DNA of 42,226 nucleotides from an uncultured Eubacteriales bacterium (lineage in GTDB: Bacteria > Bacillota > Clostridia > Peptostreptococcales > Anaerovoracaceae), in the NCBI GenBank assembly GCA_902774265.1, contig CACYHR010000014.1, positions 1 through 42,226 of the forward strand. The letters are read 5' to 3'. Shown one piece after another: positions 26,035 to 35,731 of this stretch; within the stretch, counting starts at the first letter, position 1, and every line of letters begins with the position of its first letter. A program made the translations under genes and the position numbers. The notes beneath the pieces are model-generated. The model was not told the origin of the DNA and made no database searches. It saw nothing but the letters and a program-made list of their open reading frames with translations.

Positions 26035-26718
26035 CTAGTATAAACCCTTTATCGCCCTGATCGCTTCTGTGCGGTCGGAAGCCTTGAATACTGCTGATCC
26101 AGCCACGATAAGGTCTATCCCGGCTTCCCTGACAAGATGAGCATTCGCAGGACCGACGCCGCCGTCAACCTCTATTATGTAGTTGTAGCCGGCCATACTC
26201 TTCTTACGGCTGTAGTATTCGATCTTAGGCAGACATGACGGCATGAATTTCTGACCGCCGAAGCCCGGCTCTACAGACATGACCAGGATAAGGTCTATGT
26301 CTGCAAGATAAGGATCGAGCACCTCAGGCTCGGTCATCGGTTTGATCGAAACGCCGGCCTTCACTCCGAGACTGTGAATATGGTCAAGAGTTTTTGCGAG
26401 ATCTTCACATGCTTCATAATGCACTGTAATAAATCCGGTATTGTCCGTAACGAACTCCTCCAGATATCTGTCCGGATCCACTATCATCAGGTGCACATCG
26501 AACGGCACTCCCGCATGTCCCAGCAGGCTCTTCATTACCGCGGAACCAAAGCTGATATTAGGAACAAACATCCCGTCCATTACATCTATATGGACATAAT
26601 CTACGCCGCGTTCGCTTATATCTCTTACATCTCTTCCAAGTTCAGCGAAATCCGCCGCGAGTATGGACGGTGCTATCATTGCCGTCTGCGCGTTATTCTT
26701 TACTTGTGTTTCTGCCAT
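26035..26718 (-). CDS. rpe: Ribulose-phosphate 3-epimerase
   Basis: A 227-residue TIM-barrel enzyme interconverting ribulose-5-P and xylulose-5-P. Seen: IAPSILAADFAELG, YVHIDVMDGMFVPNISFG (metal His and Asp), FDVHLMI, SVEPGFGGQKFM and EVDGGV. The start is placed at 26718 (ATGGCAGAAACA), overlapping the last codons of rsgA, with GAGGCAAGGGC before it; the longer upstream frame only runs back into rsgA. Coupling to rsgA is the normal Firmicutes arrangement. Confidence 0.95.
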   Translation of the reverse strand: MAETQVKNNAQTAMIAPSILAADFAELGRDVRDISERGVDYVHIDVMDGMFVPNISFGSAVMKSLLGHAGVPFDVHLMIVDPDRYLEEFVTDNTGFITVHYEACEDLAKTLDHIHSLGVKAGVSIKPMTEPEVLDPYLADIDLILVMSVEPGFGGQKFMPSCLPKIEYYSRKKSMAGYNYIIEVDGGVGPANAHLVREAGIDLIVAGSAVFKASDRTEAIRAIKGLY

Positions 26719-27584
26719 GCCCTTGCCTCTTCTGTCATCATCTTGTATGATTCGTATCTGCTTTTGCTGATCCTGCCTGCTGCCAGCTCTTCCTTGACTG
26801 CGCATTCCTGTTCGTTGATATGCATGCAGTCCGCATATCTGCATTTGTGGTTCAAAGGTCTGAACTCGGGCAGCAATTCGCGTATTTCCACGGGCTCTGT
26901 CTCATCGAGATCGAGAGAAGTAAAACCCGGAGTGTCGTAAAGATAGCTCATGCCGCCGAGCGGAAAAACTTCAACATGCCGCGTCGTATGTCTTCCGCGT
27001 CTGGTCTTGCCGCTTATCTCGCCTGTAGCGACAGCAGCGACGCTGTCACCGAGTATGTGGTTTGTGATCGAGGATTTCCCGACGCCGGACGGTCCGGCCA
27101 GCGCTGCGCTTTTACCCTTAATTAGTTCAAAGAGTTCCGAAGTGCCATCCCCGGTATTACCGTTTACCGTAACGACAGGATAGATTCCTCTGTAAATCTC
27201 CATGCTTCTCTCCAGTTCCTCCGGAGAAACGAGGTCAGGCTTGGAAATACAGATCACCGGCCTGATGTTATTTTTCTCGGCACCGGCAAGGAGTTTATCT
27301 ATCACGGGATAGTTTACAGCCGGATGCTTTAAAGAAAACACGACCACCAGTATATCAAGATTAGATACGGGCGGTCTTGTCAGAAAATTGCGTCTCTCAA
27401 CGACGCTGTTGATAACACATTCATTGTCACTGTCGTTTACATCTATCTCAAAATCAACGATGTCTCCGACATATATAAGTTCTTTGTTCCTTTTCAGGTT
27501 GCCGCGGGCTTTGCCCATGACGGTTTCATTACCGTCATGAACAAAGTAAAATCCGCCGATTCCTTTTACTACTCTTCCTATCAT
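26700..27584 (-). CDS. rsgA: Ribosome small subunit GTPase RsgA
   Basis: A 294-residue circularly permuted GTPase that matures the 30S subunit. Seen: N-terminal OB fold (GRVVKGIGGFYFV), G4-like VICISKPDLV before the P-loop GPSGVGKSSITNHI, TRRGRHTTRHVE, DTPGF, and the C-terminal zinc site (CRYADCMHINEQECAVK). It follows the PASTA kinase gene and overlaps rpe by 19 bases. Confidence 0.96.
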   Translation of the reverse strand: MIGRVVKGIGGFYFVHDGNETVMGKARGNLKRNKELIYVGDIVDFEIDVNDSDNECVINSVVERRNFLTRPPVSNLDILVVVFSLKHPAVNYPVIDKLLAGAEKNNIRPVICISKPDLVSPEELERSMEIYRGIYPVVTVNGNTGDGTSELFELIKGKSAALAGPSGVGKSSITNHILGDSVAAVATGEISGKTRRGRHTTRHVEVFPLGGMSYLYDTPGFTSLDLDETEPVEIRELLPEFRPLNHKCRYADCMHINEQECAVKEELAAGRISKSRYESYKMMTEEARAWQKHK

Positions 27585-27608
27585 ACTGAGATGCTGAACG
27601 CGACACCG

Positions 27609-29369
27609 TTATTCTTCGGTTTCTTCGCTTTTATCTTTATCACCGGATGAACTGTCTGTATCTTCATCCTCAGAATCATCAGGCGTCTCAGGCTCCGGTT
27701 CAGGACCCGAACTTACCTGGATATCTATGGTAGTACCCTTGTCAAGCAGTGAGTTAGCCTGATACTGCTGATACATTACATAACCCTTGCCGACATTGTT
27801 GTCCCAGTCATATGTAACATTGCCGACCTTGAATCCAGCCGCATTTATTGCCTTTTTGGCATCGCTCAGCGAGAGATTCGTTACTGAAGGAACGGTTCCC
27901 TTCTCAGTTCCCTTGCCGTCCGATACGACTATGTTGATCTTGCTCTCTTTGTCGAGAGTTGAACCGGCAACAGGATCCTGTTCGAGGACCTTGCCCTCCT
28001 TCTCAGGTGATGTTTCGACTTTTACATTGCCAAGCTCATATCCGTACTGGGCAAGGAAATTCTCAACATCCTCGCGCTGCATGCCGACTACATTCGGAAC
28101 CATTCCCTCCTTGCTGCCCTTAGACAGATTGACAGTTATGGTGCCGTTCTTGAGCATTTCACTGCCGGCCTCAGGATCCTGCAGACACACAGTACCTTCC
28201 GGATATTCCGTAGAATAAATATCCTTACCCTGCTTCAGTCTGAATCCCTCTGATTCAGCTTTTTCCTGAGCATCCTCGAGAGTCTTGCCCATCAGATCAG
28301 GTGCTTCCTTTGTGGATGAGAATGCGCCCATTCTCCACGCACCTATAAAACCTAAGAGCATAATCACTACAACTGCCATCACTGAAATGATAATGATCTT
28401 CTTAGTTCTCGCAGGGTCTTTCTTCTTTTTGTTCTGATTATTGTGTGCTGCCTGCTGCTCGACCTCAGCCTCGACCTGCGCCCTTATCCTCTTGTTTCTC
28501 TTTTCGATAACATCCGAAGACTCAGCGAAGATCGATGATCCTGCAACATTGGTAACGAACGCAATATTGTCGAGTTCTTCGATCATCTCCTCGGCACTGC
28601 TGTATCTGTTTGTCTGATACTTGCTTGTCGCCTTCATCACACATCTTTCGAGTGCCGGCGGAATGCCGCTGACCAGCTCGCTCGGAGGTGTGATTTCCTC
28701 GTTTATGTGCTTGAGAGCGACTGTGACCGGGTTGTCTCCGTCAAACGGAACCCTGCCCGTCAGCATCTCATACATTACGATACCCAGCGAATAAATATCG
28801 GAACGCTCATCCACATAATTGCCCCTTGCCTGTTCAGGCGAGAAATAGTGGACCGAACCGACGATCTTGCTGCCGGTCGAAAGAGTTGCATCGTTAACAG
28901 CTCTTGCGATACCGAAATCGGCAAGCTTGACCACGCCGTCATTGGTGATCATTATATTGTGAGGCTTGACGTCTCTGTGTATGATCTTGTTCTTGTGAGC
29001 GACCTTGAGAGCCGAAGCTACCTGCTTGCTTATATCGATCACCTTGCGGTAATCCATAGGAGCCTCATCTTCGATTATAGCGTTGAGGGTCCTGCCCTCG
29101 ATCAGCTCCATAACGATATAGTTGATATTGCCCTCTCTGCCTACATCGTAAACGCCGACTATATTAGGATGTGAAAGACCTGCCGCCGCCTGTGATTCTC
29201 TTTTGAAATTCTCTACAAACGTAGCGTCTTTTGTGAATTCCGGTCTCAGTATCTTGACAGCTATGAACCTGTTCAGGAGTCTGTCTTTGCCCTTGTAGAC
29301 GACAGCCATACCTCCATCGCCGATCTTTTCGAGCAATTCGTAGCGGCCGGAAAGTAATCTGCTGCTCAT
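27609..29369 (-). CDS. prkC: PASTA-domain Ser/Thr protein kinase (PrkC/Stk type)
   Basis: A 586-residue membrane kinase that senses peptidoglycan fragments. The kinase domain (1-270) has GDGGMAVVYKG, Lys39, HRDVKPHNIM (131-140) and DFGIAR (151-156). A charged juxtamembrane stretch, one membrane helix (323-345) and three extracellular PASTA domains (about 354-416, 421-483, 490-553) follow, ending in an acidic Asp/Glu/Ser tail. It is coupled to the phosphatase gene with a three-base gap. B. subtilis PrkC also has three PASTA units. Confidence 0.96.
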   Translation of the reverse strand: MSSRLLSGRYELLEKIGDGGMAVVYKGKDRLLNRFIAVKILRPEFTKDATFVENFKRESQAAAGLSHPNIVGVYDVGREGNINYIVMELIEGRTLNAIIEDEAPMDYRKVIDISKQVASALKVAHKNKIIHRDVKPHNIMITNDGVVKLADFGIARAVNDATLSTGSKIVGSVHYFSPEQARGNYVDERSDIYSLGIVMYEMLTGRVPFDGDNPVTVALKHINEEITPPSELVSGIPPALERCVMKATSKYQTNRYSSAEEMIEELDNIAFVTNVAGSSIFAESSDVIEKRNKRIRAQVEAEVEQQAAHNNQNKKKKDPARTKKIIIISVMAVVVIMLLGFIGAWRMGAFSSTKEAPDLMGKTLEDAQEKAESEGFRLKQGKDIYSTEYPEGTVCLQDPEAGSEMLKNGTITVNLSKGSKEGMVPNVVGMQREDVENFLAQYGYELGNVKVETSPEKEGKVLEQDPVAGSTLDKESKINIVVSDGKGTEKGTVPSVTNLSLSDAKKAINAAGFKVGNVTYDWDNNVGKGYVMYQQYQANSLLDKGTTIDIQVSSGPEPEPETPDDSEDEDTDSSSGDKDKSEETEE

Positions 29370-29372
29370 TTA

Positions 29373-30107
29373 CTAACCCTCCATCAGTTCAACGCAAATA
29401 ACGGATATATTATCGTTGCCGCCGCTTTCATTAGCCATCGCCACAAGATCTTCGGCGCACATTACCATGTCATCGAATCTTGATACAGCGGCAAGAATAG
29501 ATTCATCATCGATCTCGTCATACAGTCCGTCGCTGCAGAGAAGTATCCTGTCACCTCTGCCGACAGGCACACTGAAACAGTCAGGCTCATTATTTGCATT
29601 GGCGCCGATAGCTCTGGTGATCACGTTCTTGCGTGCGTGATGCTGCGCTTCCTCTCTGGTGATCGCTCCCATCCTGACCAGATCGTTTACATATGTATGA
29701 TCCTCTGTGATCTGCTGTATCATGCCGTTGTGTATAAGATAAACTCTGCTGTCTCCTACATTGGCCACATAGAGATCACCGTCTCTTAAATATGCAAAAG
29801 CAAGCGTCGTAGCCATTCCGGAATACTGAGGTCTGGCCTCTGACAGCTTGATGATATAGTGATTGACATAATTAACAGCCGCACGGAAATACCTGAAAAC
29901 CTCATCACGGCTCTCCAGCCACTCCGGCGGATTGTGTGTGATGAATTTCTCCATTGCATCAAGTGCAGACTGACTGGCAACTTCACCGGATCTGTTACCG
30001 CCAACTCCGTCAGCCAGCATGAAGAATTTCTCTTTCTCCAGCACCTTTACAGCATCCTCGTTGGTAGGTCTCCTTCTGCCTCTGTCCGTCAAATAACCGA
30101 TTTTCAT
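29373..30107 (-). CDS. stp: PP2C-type protein phosphatase partner of PrkC
   Basis: A 244-residue manganese-dependent Ser/Thr phosphatase (Stp/PrpC). Seen: MKIGYLTDRGRRRPTNEDAV (metal Asp), MLADGVGGNRSGEVAS, VANVGDSRVYLI, TRAIGA, LLCSDGLYDEIDD, and ESGGNDNISVI. It reverses PrkC phosphorylation and is translated from the same transcript. Confidence 0.96.
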   Translation of the reverse strand: MKIGYLTDRGRRRPTNEDAVKVLEKEKFFMLADGVGGNRSGEVASQSALDAMEKFITHNPPEWLESRDEVFRYFRAAVNYVNHYIIKLSEARPQYSGMATTLAFAYLRDGDLYVANVGDSRVYLIHNGMIQQITEDHTYVNDLVRMGAITREEAQHHARKNVITRAIGANANNEPDCFSVPVGRGDRILLCSDGLYDEIDDESILAAVSRFDDMVMCAEDLVAMANESGGNDNISVICVELMEG

Positions 30108-30143
30108 TTAACAATTATCTCCATCAAGTTATACTTTCATAAA

Positions 30144-31403
30144 CTATTGGCTTTTTTCAAGAATACAATAGAAAAAGCCTACTGAACAATTATATGGCAA
30201 AATTGTCCGCATTTCAACAATGCTGACAAAACTGTAAGCCTCTATAACACTGTTTACAAGCCTTTCATTCTCATCTTTGTTGATAGTGCATGTCGAATAC
30301 TCTGTTCTGCCGCCTTCAGCAGTATATCTGATTGCGTTTTCGAGTATCGCGCGCTGGATCTTTTCAAGCTCCGCGTAAGAAGCGATATCTGATCTGTACT
30401 TAATCTCCGGCTTGCTTCCTATCACACCGAGGCCGGAGCACGGAACATCGGCCAGCACATAGTCAAATGATCCGTCAAGGTTTTCATCATGCACAGTTCC
30501 GTCCATCATGCGGGTCTTTACTATCTCCGCGCCTGTACGCCGCATGGCAGCATCTATAAGTCCGAGCCTGTGTTCATGTATGTCGCAGGCGGTTATGCTG
30601 CCTCTGTTCTGCATCAGCTCGGCCATAAATCCCGACTTGCCGCCGGGCGCTGCGCACATGTCAAGTACCCTGCTGCCCGGGTGCGGTGAAAGCGCTTCGA
30701 TAGCCTGTATCGATGAGAGACTCTGTACAGAACAAAGTCCTTTACGGTACAGCTCAGAGGAAATCACCCCGCTTCCCTCGGCGATCACGGCATGTTCCGA
30801 CTCATCCGCAGCCTTAGCGGCTATGCCTTCTTTTTCGAGCATTTCCGCTGCTTCGCTTCGGCTGCATTTAAGGCTGTTTATCCTGAGAACAAGCGGCGGC
30901 GGAGTGCTGAGTCCCTTAAGTATGGATTCTGTCTCATCGCCGTACTGCTCTTCGATGAGTCCTGCAAGATCTTCCGGGAAAGAATAGCGCACGCTGAGAG
31001 GCATTGTCTCCGGACGGAACGAATCCATTTCCCTGATATATACCCGCAGCAGTCCGTTCACGAATCTGTCGGTTCCGCGCGCAGTCTTTTTTGCAAGCGA
31101 AACAGCCTCATTGACTGCTGCATGGGACGGTATGCTCTCCATAGAGTCTATGGCATATATGCCCATCCTCAGGATTATAAGCGTACGTTTCTTTATGCCT
31201 CTGATTCCCTTCGCAGCAAGCCTGTCGATTATATAGTCGAGACGGATAGTATCCATCACAGTGCCTTTTGTAAAAAAGCGAACGAAGCTTTCTCTGCATC
31301 CTTTATGATGAGAGATTGCTTCGTTTAAAGCCATATTTGAATATGCGCCCTCCTGATAAATGCTTTTGAGGGCTTCGAATACAGTCAGCCAGTCCTGATT
31401 CAA
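30144..31403 (-). CDS. rsmB: 16S rRNA (cytosine967-C5)-methyltransferase
   Basis: A two-domain enzyme, 419 residues from the chosen start: an N-terminal NusB-like RNA-binding domain, then a SAM domain with MCAAPGGKSGFMAEL, VLADVPCSGLGVIGSKPEIKYR (PCSG loop) and YSTCTINKDENE (catalytic Cys). I place the start at a TTG at 31403, one base after the peptidase stop and behind AGGAGAG. An ATG at 31478 would lie inside the upstream gene and adds an unrelated leader. The last 20 residues (LPYNCSVGFFYCILEKSQ) match the usual GFF-type end. Confidence 0.93.
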   Translation of the reverse strand: MNQDWLTVFEALKSIYQEGAYSNMALNEAISHHKGCRESFVRFFTKGTVMDTIRLDYIIDRLAAKGIRGIKKRTLIILRMGIYAIDSMESIPSHAAVNEAVSLAKKTARGTDRFVNGLLRVYIREMDSFRPETMPLSVRYSFPEDLAGLIEEQYGDETESILKGLSTPPPLVLRINSLKCSRSEAAEMLEKEGIAAKAADESEHAVIAEGSGVISSELYRKGLCSVQSLSSIQAIEALSPHPGSRVLDMCAAPGGKSGFMAELMQNRGSITACDIHEHRLGLIDAAMRRTGAEIVKTRMMDGTVHDENLDGSFDYVLADVPCSGLGVIGSKPEIKYRSDIASYAELEKIQRAILENAIRYTAEGGRTEYSTCTINKDENERLVNSVIEAYSFVSIVEMRTILPYNCSVGFFYCILEKSQ

Positions 31404-31404
31404 A

Positions 31405-32109
31405 CTAATCTCTCCTGCCTCCTGCCAGTACAAGCACCCTGAGAAGGCTGGCAACAGCCGTTGCCAGTGCTGCGACATAAGTCATTGCAGCAGCTCTGAG
31501 AACTGTCCTGGATCCTACATAATCCTCCTCATTGACAAGTCCGAGAGTCCTCATCTGTTCAAGCGCCCTGTTTGAAGCGTTGAATTCAACAGGCAGCGTG
31601 ATCAGGTGGAACGCGATTACGACCACAAAGCACAGTACTCCTATATTGAACATCAGACTGCCGTATGGCGATGTTGCTGACAAGAGAAGCCCGATGAATA
31701 TCATCGGCCATGAGATCCACTGAGTCAGATTGACTACCGGAACTATGCCGTTTCTGAGAGCCAGCGGAGCATAATGCTGCGCATCCTGTATAGCATGTCC
31801 CACCTCATGGCAGGCAATGCACATGGATGATACCGAAGGCGAAGAATATACCTCCTGAGACAGATTGAGGCTCTTTGTCCTCGGGTCGTAAAAATTGTTG
31901 AGCGAATTGCCGCCGTGCACATTGATCGCAAGGCCCGAAAGACCGTTTGCGTCCATCATTGCCCTTGCAGCCTGTCCGCCCGTGATTCCTCTGCTGTTCC
32001 TGACCTGCGAGTATGTTCTGTAAGCCTGGTTGATTTTTGCCTGACAGATCATCGTAAATATCATTGCAGGGATCAGAACGATCCATGACATATCATAGTA
32101 AAAATACAT
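31405..32109 (-). CDS. Membrane zinc metallopeptidase, YugP-like
   Basis: A 234-residue protein of the Zn_peptidase_2 family. Seen: an N-terminal membrane helix (MSWIVLIPAMIFTMI), the zinc motif HEVGHAIQDAQHY, and further hydrophobic segments (WISWPMIFIGLLLSA, IGVLCFVVVIAFHLI, and one at the C-terminus). The substrate is unknown. It lies between fmt and rsmB with two- and one-base gaps; its ribosome binding site GGAGAGGAGG is inside the fmt end. Confidence 0.92.
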   Translation of the reverse strand: MYFYYDMSWIVLIPAMIFTMICQAKINQAYRTYSQVRNSRGITGGQAARAMMDANGLSGLAINVHGGNSLNNFYDPRTKSLNLSQEVYSSPSVSSMCIACHEVGHAIQDAQHYAPLALRNGIVPVVNLTQWISWPMIFIGLLLSATSPYGSLMFNIGVLCFVVVIAFHLITLPVEFNASNRALEQMRTLGLVNEEDYVGSRTVLRAAAMTYVAALATAVASLLRVLVLAGGRRD

Positions 32110-32111
32110 AT

Positions 32112-33059
32112 CTATTCCTCCTCTCCGCGAAATCTGTCGCCGATGCTGAGTTTATGTCCCCTCATGAAATCACCGGCGCTCATGCGCTTTTTACCCTGCA
32201 GCTGCTGCTCATATACCCTGAGCTTGCCGCTGCCGCAATTGATCGTGTAATGATTTTTGCCGGTCTCGCTTACCGTACCCGGCTCCCCGTCGGGAGTCTC
32301 ATCCATCAGAGCCTCCGCTCTGTAGAATTTGACCTGCTGTCCGTCGAGATAACTGTAGCATGCCGGCCATTCGTAGTAGGCGCGGATCATGCATTCTATA
32401 TCAAAGGCGCTTCCGGAAAAGTCCGTAAGGCCGTCTTTTTTGCTTATCATTTTAGCATAAGTCGATGCGCTGTCGTCCTGTTTCTCATAAACGGCAGTGC
32501 CGTCAGCTATATGCGGTATAGTTTCGATCAGGAGCTCTGCACCTGCAGAAGCGAGTATTTCCGTAACCTCAGTGATATTCTTTCCGCTTATATCACAGCT
32601 GACCCTGCTTATCATATCGCCGGTATCAAGGCCTTCCTCCATTCTCATGATGGTGACTCCGGATTCGTCCCTGCCCTGCAGTATCGCTGCCTGCATCGGC
32701 GACGCACCTCTCAGTTCCGGCAGCAGCGACCCGTGAACATTTATGCAGCCGAGGCGCGGGATATCCAGCACCGACTTCGGCAGTATCTGACCGAAAGCCG
32801 CAACAACTATCATATCAGGCTCTACGGCGCGCAGCCTCTCTATCAGCTCCTCATCCTTCCTGATCCTGTGAGGCTGAGCCACTTCAAGACCATGATCAAT
32901 CGCCAGCTGTTTGACTGCAGACAGGATCATTTTGTTACGGTGCCCTTTGCGGTCCGGCTGTGTGATCACAAGCGGGATGTCATAGCCCGCATCTATCAAA
33001 GCCTCCAGAGAACGCGCCGCAAAATCCGGCGTGCCCATAAATACTATCTTCATACTCAA
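32112..33059 (-). CDS. fmt: Methionyl-tRNA formyltransferase
   Basis: A 315-residue enzyme that formylates initiator Met-tRNA. Seen: KIVFMGTPDFAA, the active-site region NVHGSLLPELRGASPMQAAILQGRDESGVTIMRME with GLDTGDM, and a C-terminal OB-like domain. The first possible start is a TTG at 33059 with AAGG eight bases upstream; the canonical-looking ATG is six bases further in (33053) with poorer spacing. Either gives an intact protein. Pairing with def is usual because the deformylase removes what Fmt adds. Confidence 0.96.
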   Translation of the reverse strand: MSMKIVFMGTPDFAARSLEALIDAGYDIPLVITQPDRKGHRNKMILSAVKQLAIDHGLEVAQPHRIRKDEELIERLRAVEPDMIVVAAFGQILPKSVLDIPRLGCINVHGSLLPELRGASPMQAAILQGRDESGVTIMRMEEGLDTGDMISRVSCDISGKNITEVTEILASAGAELLIETIPHIADGTAVYEKQDDSASTYAKMISKKDGLTDFSGSAFDIECMIRAYYEWPACYSYLDGQQVKFYRAEALMDETPDGEPGTVSETGKNHYTINCGSGKLRVYEQQLQGKKRMSAGDFMRGHKLSIGDRFRGEEE

Positions 33060-33109
33060 ATTATATACCTTATCCGTAAATATACATTAAAACTACAATC
33101 TTTTGTCGT

Positions 33110-33130
33110 TCAACCGGGAGCAAGCGACGC
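33110..33130. repeat. Internally deleted copy of the TCAACC...GCGACGCC repeat
   Basis: TCAACCGGGAGCAAGCGACGC matches both ends of the 53-nt repeats at 40981 and 42067 but lacks the central palindrome. It ends right at the def stop codon on the minus strand. Confidence 0.55.
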
Positions 33131-33664
33131 CTATTCCTCGTCCGCATGCTCTTCTTTGAGAGCCTCGAGACGTTCGGCGTATTCCTCCGCAGTCATAGTC
33201 TCCTTGGCTATGTCTGTATATAGTATGCCGTCGAGATGGTCGTATTCATGACAGAATACGGTCGCAGCGAAGCCTTCGAATTCGTATTCGTGCTCCTCAC
33301 CCTCAAGATCCGTGCCTTTTATCCTTATTTTTTCAGGCCTGTCCACCAGCCCCATATATCCCGGAACCGAAAGACATCCCTCACTCGATTCCTGAGTGCC
33401 CTCTTTGTAAGTAATCTCGGGATTGATCATGACATAGATCTTATCCCTTAATTCCTCATCCTCTGCATCAACATGCGGCATTGCTATAAAAAATCTCTTC
33501 ATGATGCCGATCTGAGGAGCGGCTATTCCTACTCCGTCAGAAGCGAGCATGGTCTCTACCATGTCTTCACATGCCTGAACTATCCTCGGTGTTATAGCCT
33601 TGACAGGCTTGCATTTTTTGGCGAGAATCTCATCGCCCTTAACAGTTATTGTTCTGAGTGCCAT
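33131..33664 (-). CDS. def: Peptide deformylase
   Basis: A 177-residue metalloenzyme that removes the formyl group from nascent proteins. All three motifs are present: GVGIAAPQIG, EGCLSVPG and CHEYDHLDG (the family usually has Gln where Cys stands before His). The acidic C-terminal tail is a family variant. A GGAGT ribosome binding site precedes ATG, 15 bases after priA. Confidence 0.97.
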   Translation of the reverse strand: MALRTITVKGDEILAKKCKPVKAITPRIVQACEDMVETMLASDGVGIAAPQIGIMKRFFIAMPHVDAEDEELRDKIYVMINPEITYKEGTQESSEGCLSVPGYMGLVDRPEKIRIKGTDLEGEEHEYEFEGFAATVFCHEYDHLDGILYTDIAKETMTAEEYAERLEALKEEHADEE

Positions 33665-33679
33665 TGTTTTTTTACTCCT

Positions 33680-35674
33680 TTATGTAAACCCGTACGGATT
33701 AACATCGATCTCGATGAAGCAGTCCGCCTTCGATTCCGTCAGACGGTCTCTGTACTCCATATACTCGTTCATATATCCGCCGCGGCTTCCGAGCGGCGCT
33801 TTTATCAGGAATGCCGCTCTCGACATTCCGTCTGTCCTGCGCTCATCCAGCCTCGGCCTGAGTATTACCGCTCCTTCAGGCGCAGACCTCAGTCCTGCCA
33901 GCCTGTCTCTGAACGCTTTTGCATATCCCATTGCCTCATCCGGATCTTCCGATACAAAGCCGATTGAGATTATATCAGAATATGGAGGGTAATTCATAAT
34001 GTTTCTGTGAAGCAGTTCGGATCCGTAAAAAGAATCGTAATCCGCCGCTGCCGCCTCTCTTATGACATCGCTTTCCGGATCGAAGGTCTGTATCAGCACG
34101 CGGCTGCTGCCGCTTGCCCTCCCGGCACGCCCGGCAACCTGTGTTATCAGCTGAAAAGTTCTTTCCGACGATCTGTAGTCCGGAATATTCAGCCCTACAT
34201 CGGCATTGATCACGCCTACCAGACCTACATTACGAAAATCCAGCCCCTTTGCGAGTATCTGAGTCCCGACAAGTATGTCTGTCTTCCCCTTCTGGAAAGA
34301 ATCTATCACCTTGCCGGCGTCATCCGATGCCGCCGCGGTATCCAGATCGAATCTTGCCGTCTTCACATCCGGCCACAGCTGCTTCACTGTTTCCTCGACC
34401 TTTTCCGTGCCCGCTCCGACATATCTTACAAATCTGCTGCCGCAGTCCGGGCATTTTTCCGGCAGCGGATACTTGCGTCCGCAGTAATGGCATACAGCTG
34501 CATTAACCGATTTGTGATAAGTCAGACTGATCCCGCAGTCATCGCATGTCATCCTGAATCCGCAGTCCGGACAGAGAATCTGTGTCGAAAAGCCTCTGCG
34601 GTTAAGAAAGAGTATGATCTGCTCCTTTCTGCGCAGTGCCCCGTCTATCTCAGCTGCCAATTCTCTCGACAATACGGAAGTGTTTCCCGAAGATACTTCC
34701 TTTCGCATGTCGACTATACTCAGTTCAGGCATAACGCTTCCGCCTATGCGCTGATTCATTTCGAGCAGTTTATAAACACCTTTTTCCGCCCTGTTATATG
34801 TGACTATGCTCGGAGTAGCGCTTCCGAGCACCAGCGCAGCACCGTGTTCCGCCGCCCTTTTGTATGCAACATCTACGGTCTCATATTTAGGATTGTGATC
34901 GGATTTGAAAGTCGCTTCGTGCTCCTCATCAATCACAATTACTCCTATGTTGTCGATCGGCGCAAAAACTGATGTCCTCGGCCCGACCACTATACGCGCC
35001 TCTCCGCGCCTTATCCTGAGCCATTCGCCGAGCTTTGCCGAAGTTGTCAGCTTGCTGTGGAGAGTCGCGACAGTATCATCGCCGAATCTGTCCGCAAACC
35101 TTTTCCTGACCTGGTCCGAAAGTGCGATCTCGGGAAGCAGTATGATCGCTGTTCTTCCCATCTCAAGCGCCTTTTCAACAGCCCTCATATATACTTCGGT
35201 CTTGCCGCTGTTCGTGACGCCCTTCAGGAGAAAAGCCTCAAATCTGCGGGACTCAACAGCTTCGCATATGCTGTCCGCGGCAGCTTGCTGCTCACCGCTG
35301 AGAACCAGCCCCGGATCCGTACCCGGCCTGCCGGCAGATTTTTTCTTCGGCTCTCTTTTCCCGCCTGTAGTGAACATCTTAACAGCATCTATATACTTGG
35401 TGCCGTAACGCTTCCTCATCCAGACGGCCGTCCGGATCATCTCGTCGTTCAGTGAGCGCTCAGCTTCGTATGACTCTATCTCCTTTATGCGGCTCGCAGC
35501 AATCGAAGGCATCACGCCCGTTTCCACACAGTATGCATCAACAGGCTGCTTGCGCCTCGCAAAAGGCACAGACACTTTAGCACCTATGCCTACCTCATCA
35601 GGCGCAGCATAGGTGTAAAAAGTATCGGTATTATTGCTTTTATTATCTATCACGACATTTATATACTGCATCAC
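33680..35674 (-). CDS. priA: Primosomal replication restart helicase PriA
   Basis: A 664-residue 3'-5' helicase that reloads the replisome at stalled forks. Seen: N-terminal 3'BD (YINVVIDNKSNNTDTFYTYAAP), Walker A GVTNSGKTEVYM, DEEHEATFKSD, GSATPSI, zinc-binding CPDCGFRMTCDDCG and CHYCGRKYPLPEKCPDCGS, and late helicase motifs (GTQILAKGLDF, QVAGRAGRASG). It is somewhat shorter than typical, mostly in the region between the 3'BD and helicase domains. It heads the long minus-strand run. Confidence 0.95.
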   Translation of the reverse strand: MMQYINVVIDNKSNNTDTFYTYAAPDEVGIGAKVSVPFARRKQPVDAYCVETGVMPSIAASRIKEIESYEAERSLNDEMIRTAVWMRKRYGTKYIDAVKMFTTGGKREPKKKSAGRPGTDPGLVLSGEQQAAADSICEAVESRRFEAFLLKGVTNSGKTEVYMRAVEKALEMGRTAIILLPEIALSDQVRKRFADRFGDDTVATLHSKLTTSAKLGEWLRIRRGEARIVVGPRTSVFAPIDNIGVIVIDEEHEATFKSDHNPKYETVDVAYKRAAEHGAALVLGSATPSIVTYNRAEKGVYKLLEMNQRIGGSVMPELSIVDMRKEVSSGNTSVLSRELAAEIDGALRRKEQIILFLNRRGFSTQILCPDCGFRMTCDDCGISLTYHKSVNAAVCHYCGRKYPLPEKCPDCGSRFVRYVGAGTEKVEETVKQLWPDVKTARFDLDTAAASDDAGKVIDSFQKGKTDILVGTQILAKGLDFRNVGLVGVINADVGLNIPDYRSSERTFQLITQVAGRAGRASGSSRVLIQTFDPESDVIREAAAADYDSFYGSELLHRNIMNYPPYSDIISIGFVSEDPDEAMGYAKAFRDRLAGLRSAPEGAVILRPRLDERRTDGMSRAAFLIKAPLGSRGGYMNEYMEYRDRLTESKADCFIEIDVNPYGFT

Positions 35675-35731
35675 TTACTGAATAAACAATACAGAAGGAA
35701 TAATTTATTAAAGAATACTCCATCATGAATA

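Noticed and set aside
26719-26844. N-terminal extension of Rpe by 42 codons
   Set aside because: It lies inside the rsgA reading region in another frame. The start at 26718 has its own ribosome binding site and gives the normal family length.
32064-33251. Plus-strand frame of 395 codons
   Set aside because: It is antisense to fmt and the end of def, both unmistakable, and its translation has no motif or family character.
34007-34972. Plus-strand frame of 321 codons
   Set aside because: It is antisense to the priA helicase domain, whose motifs are intact.
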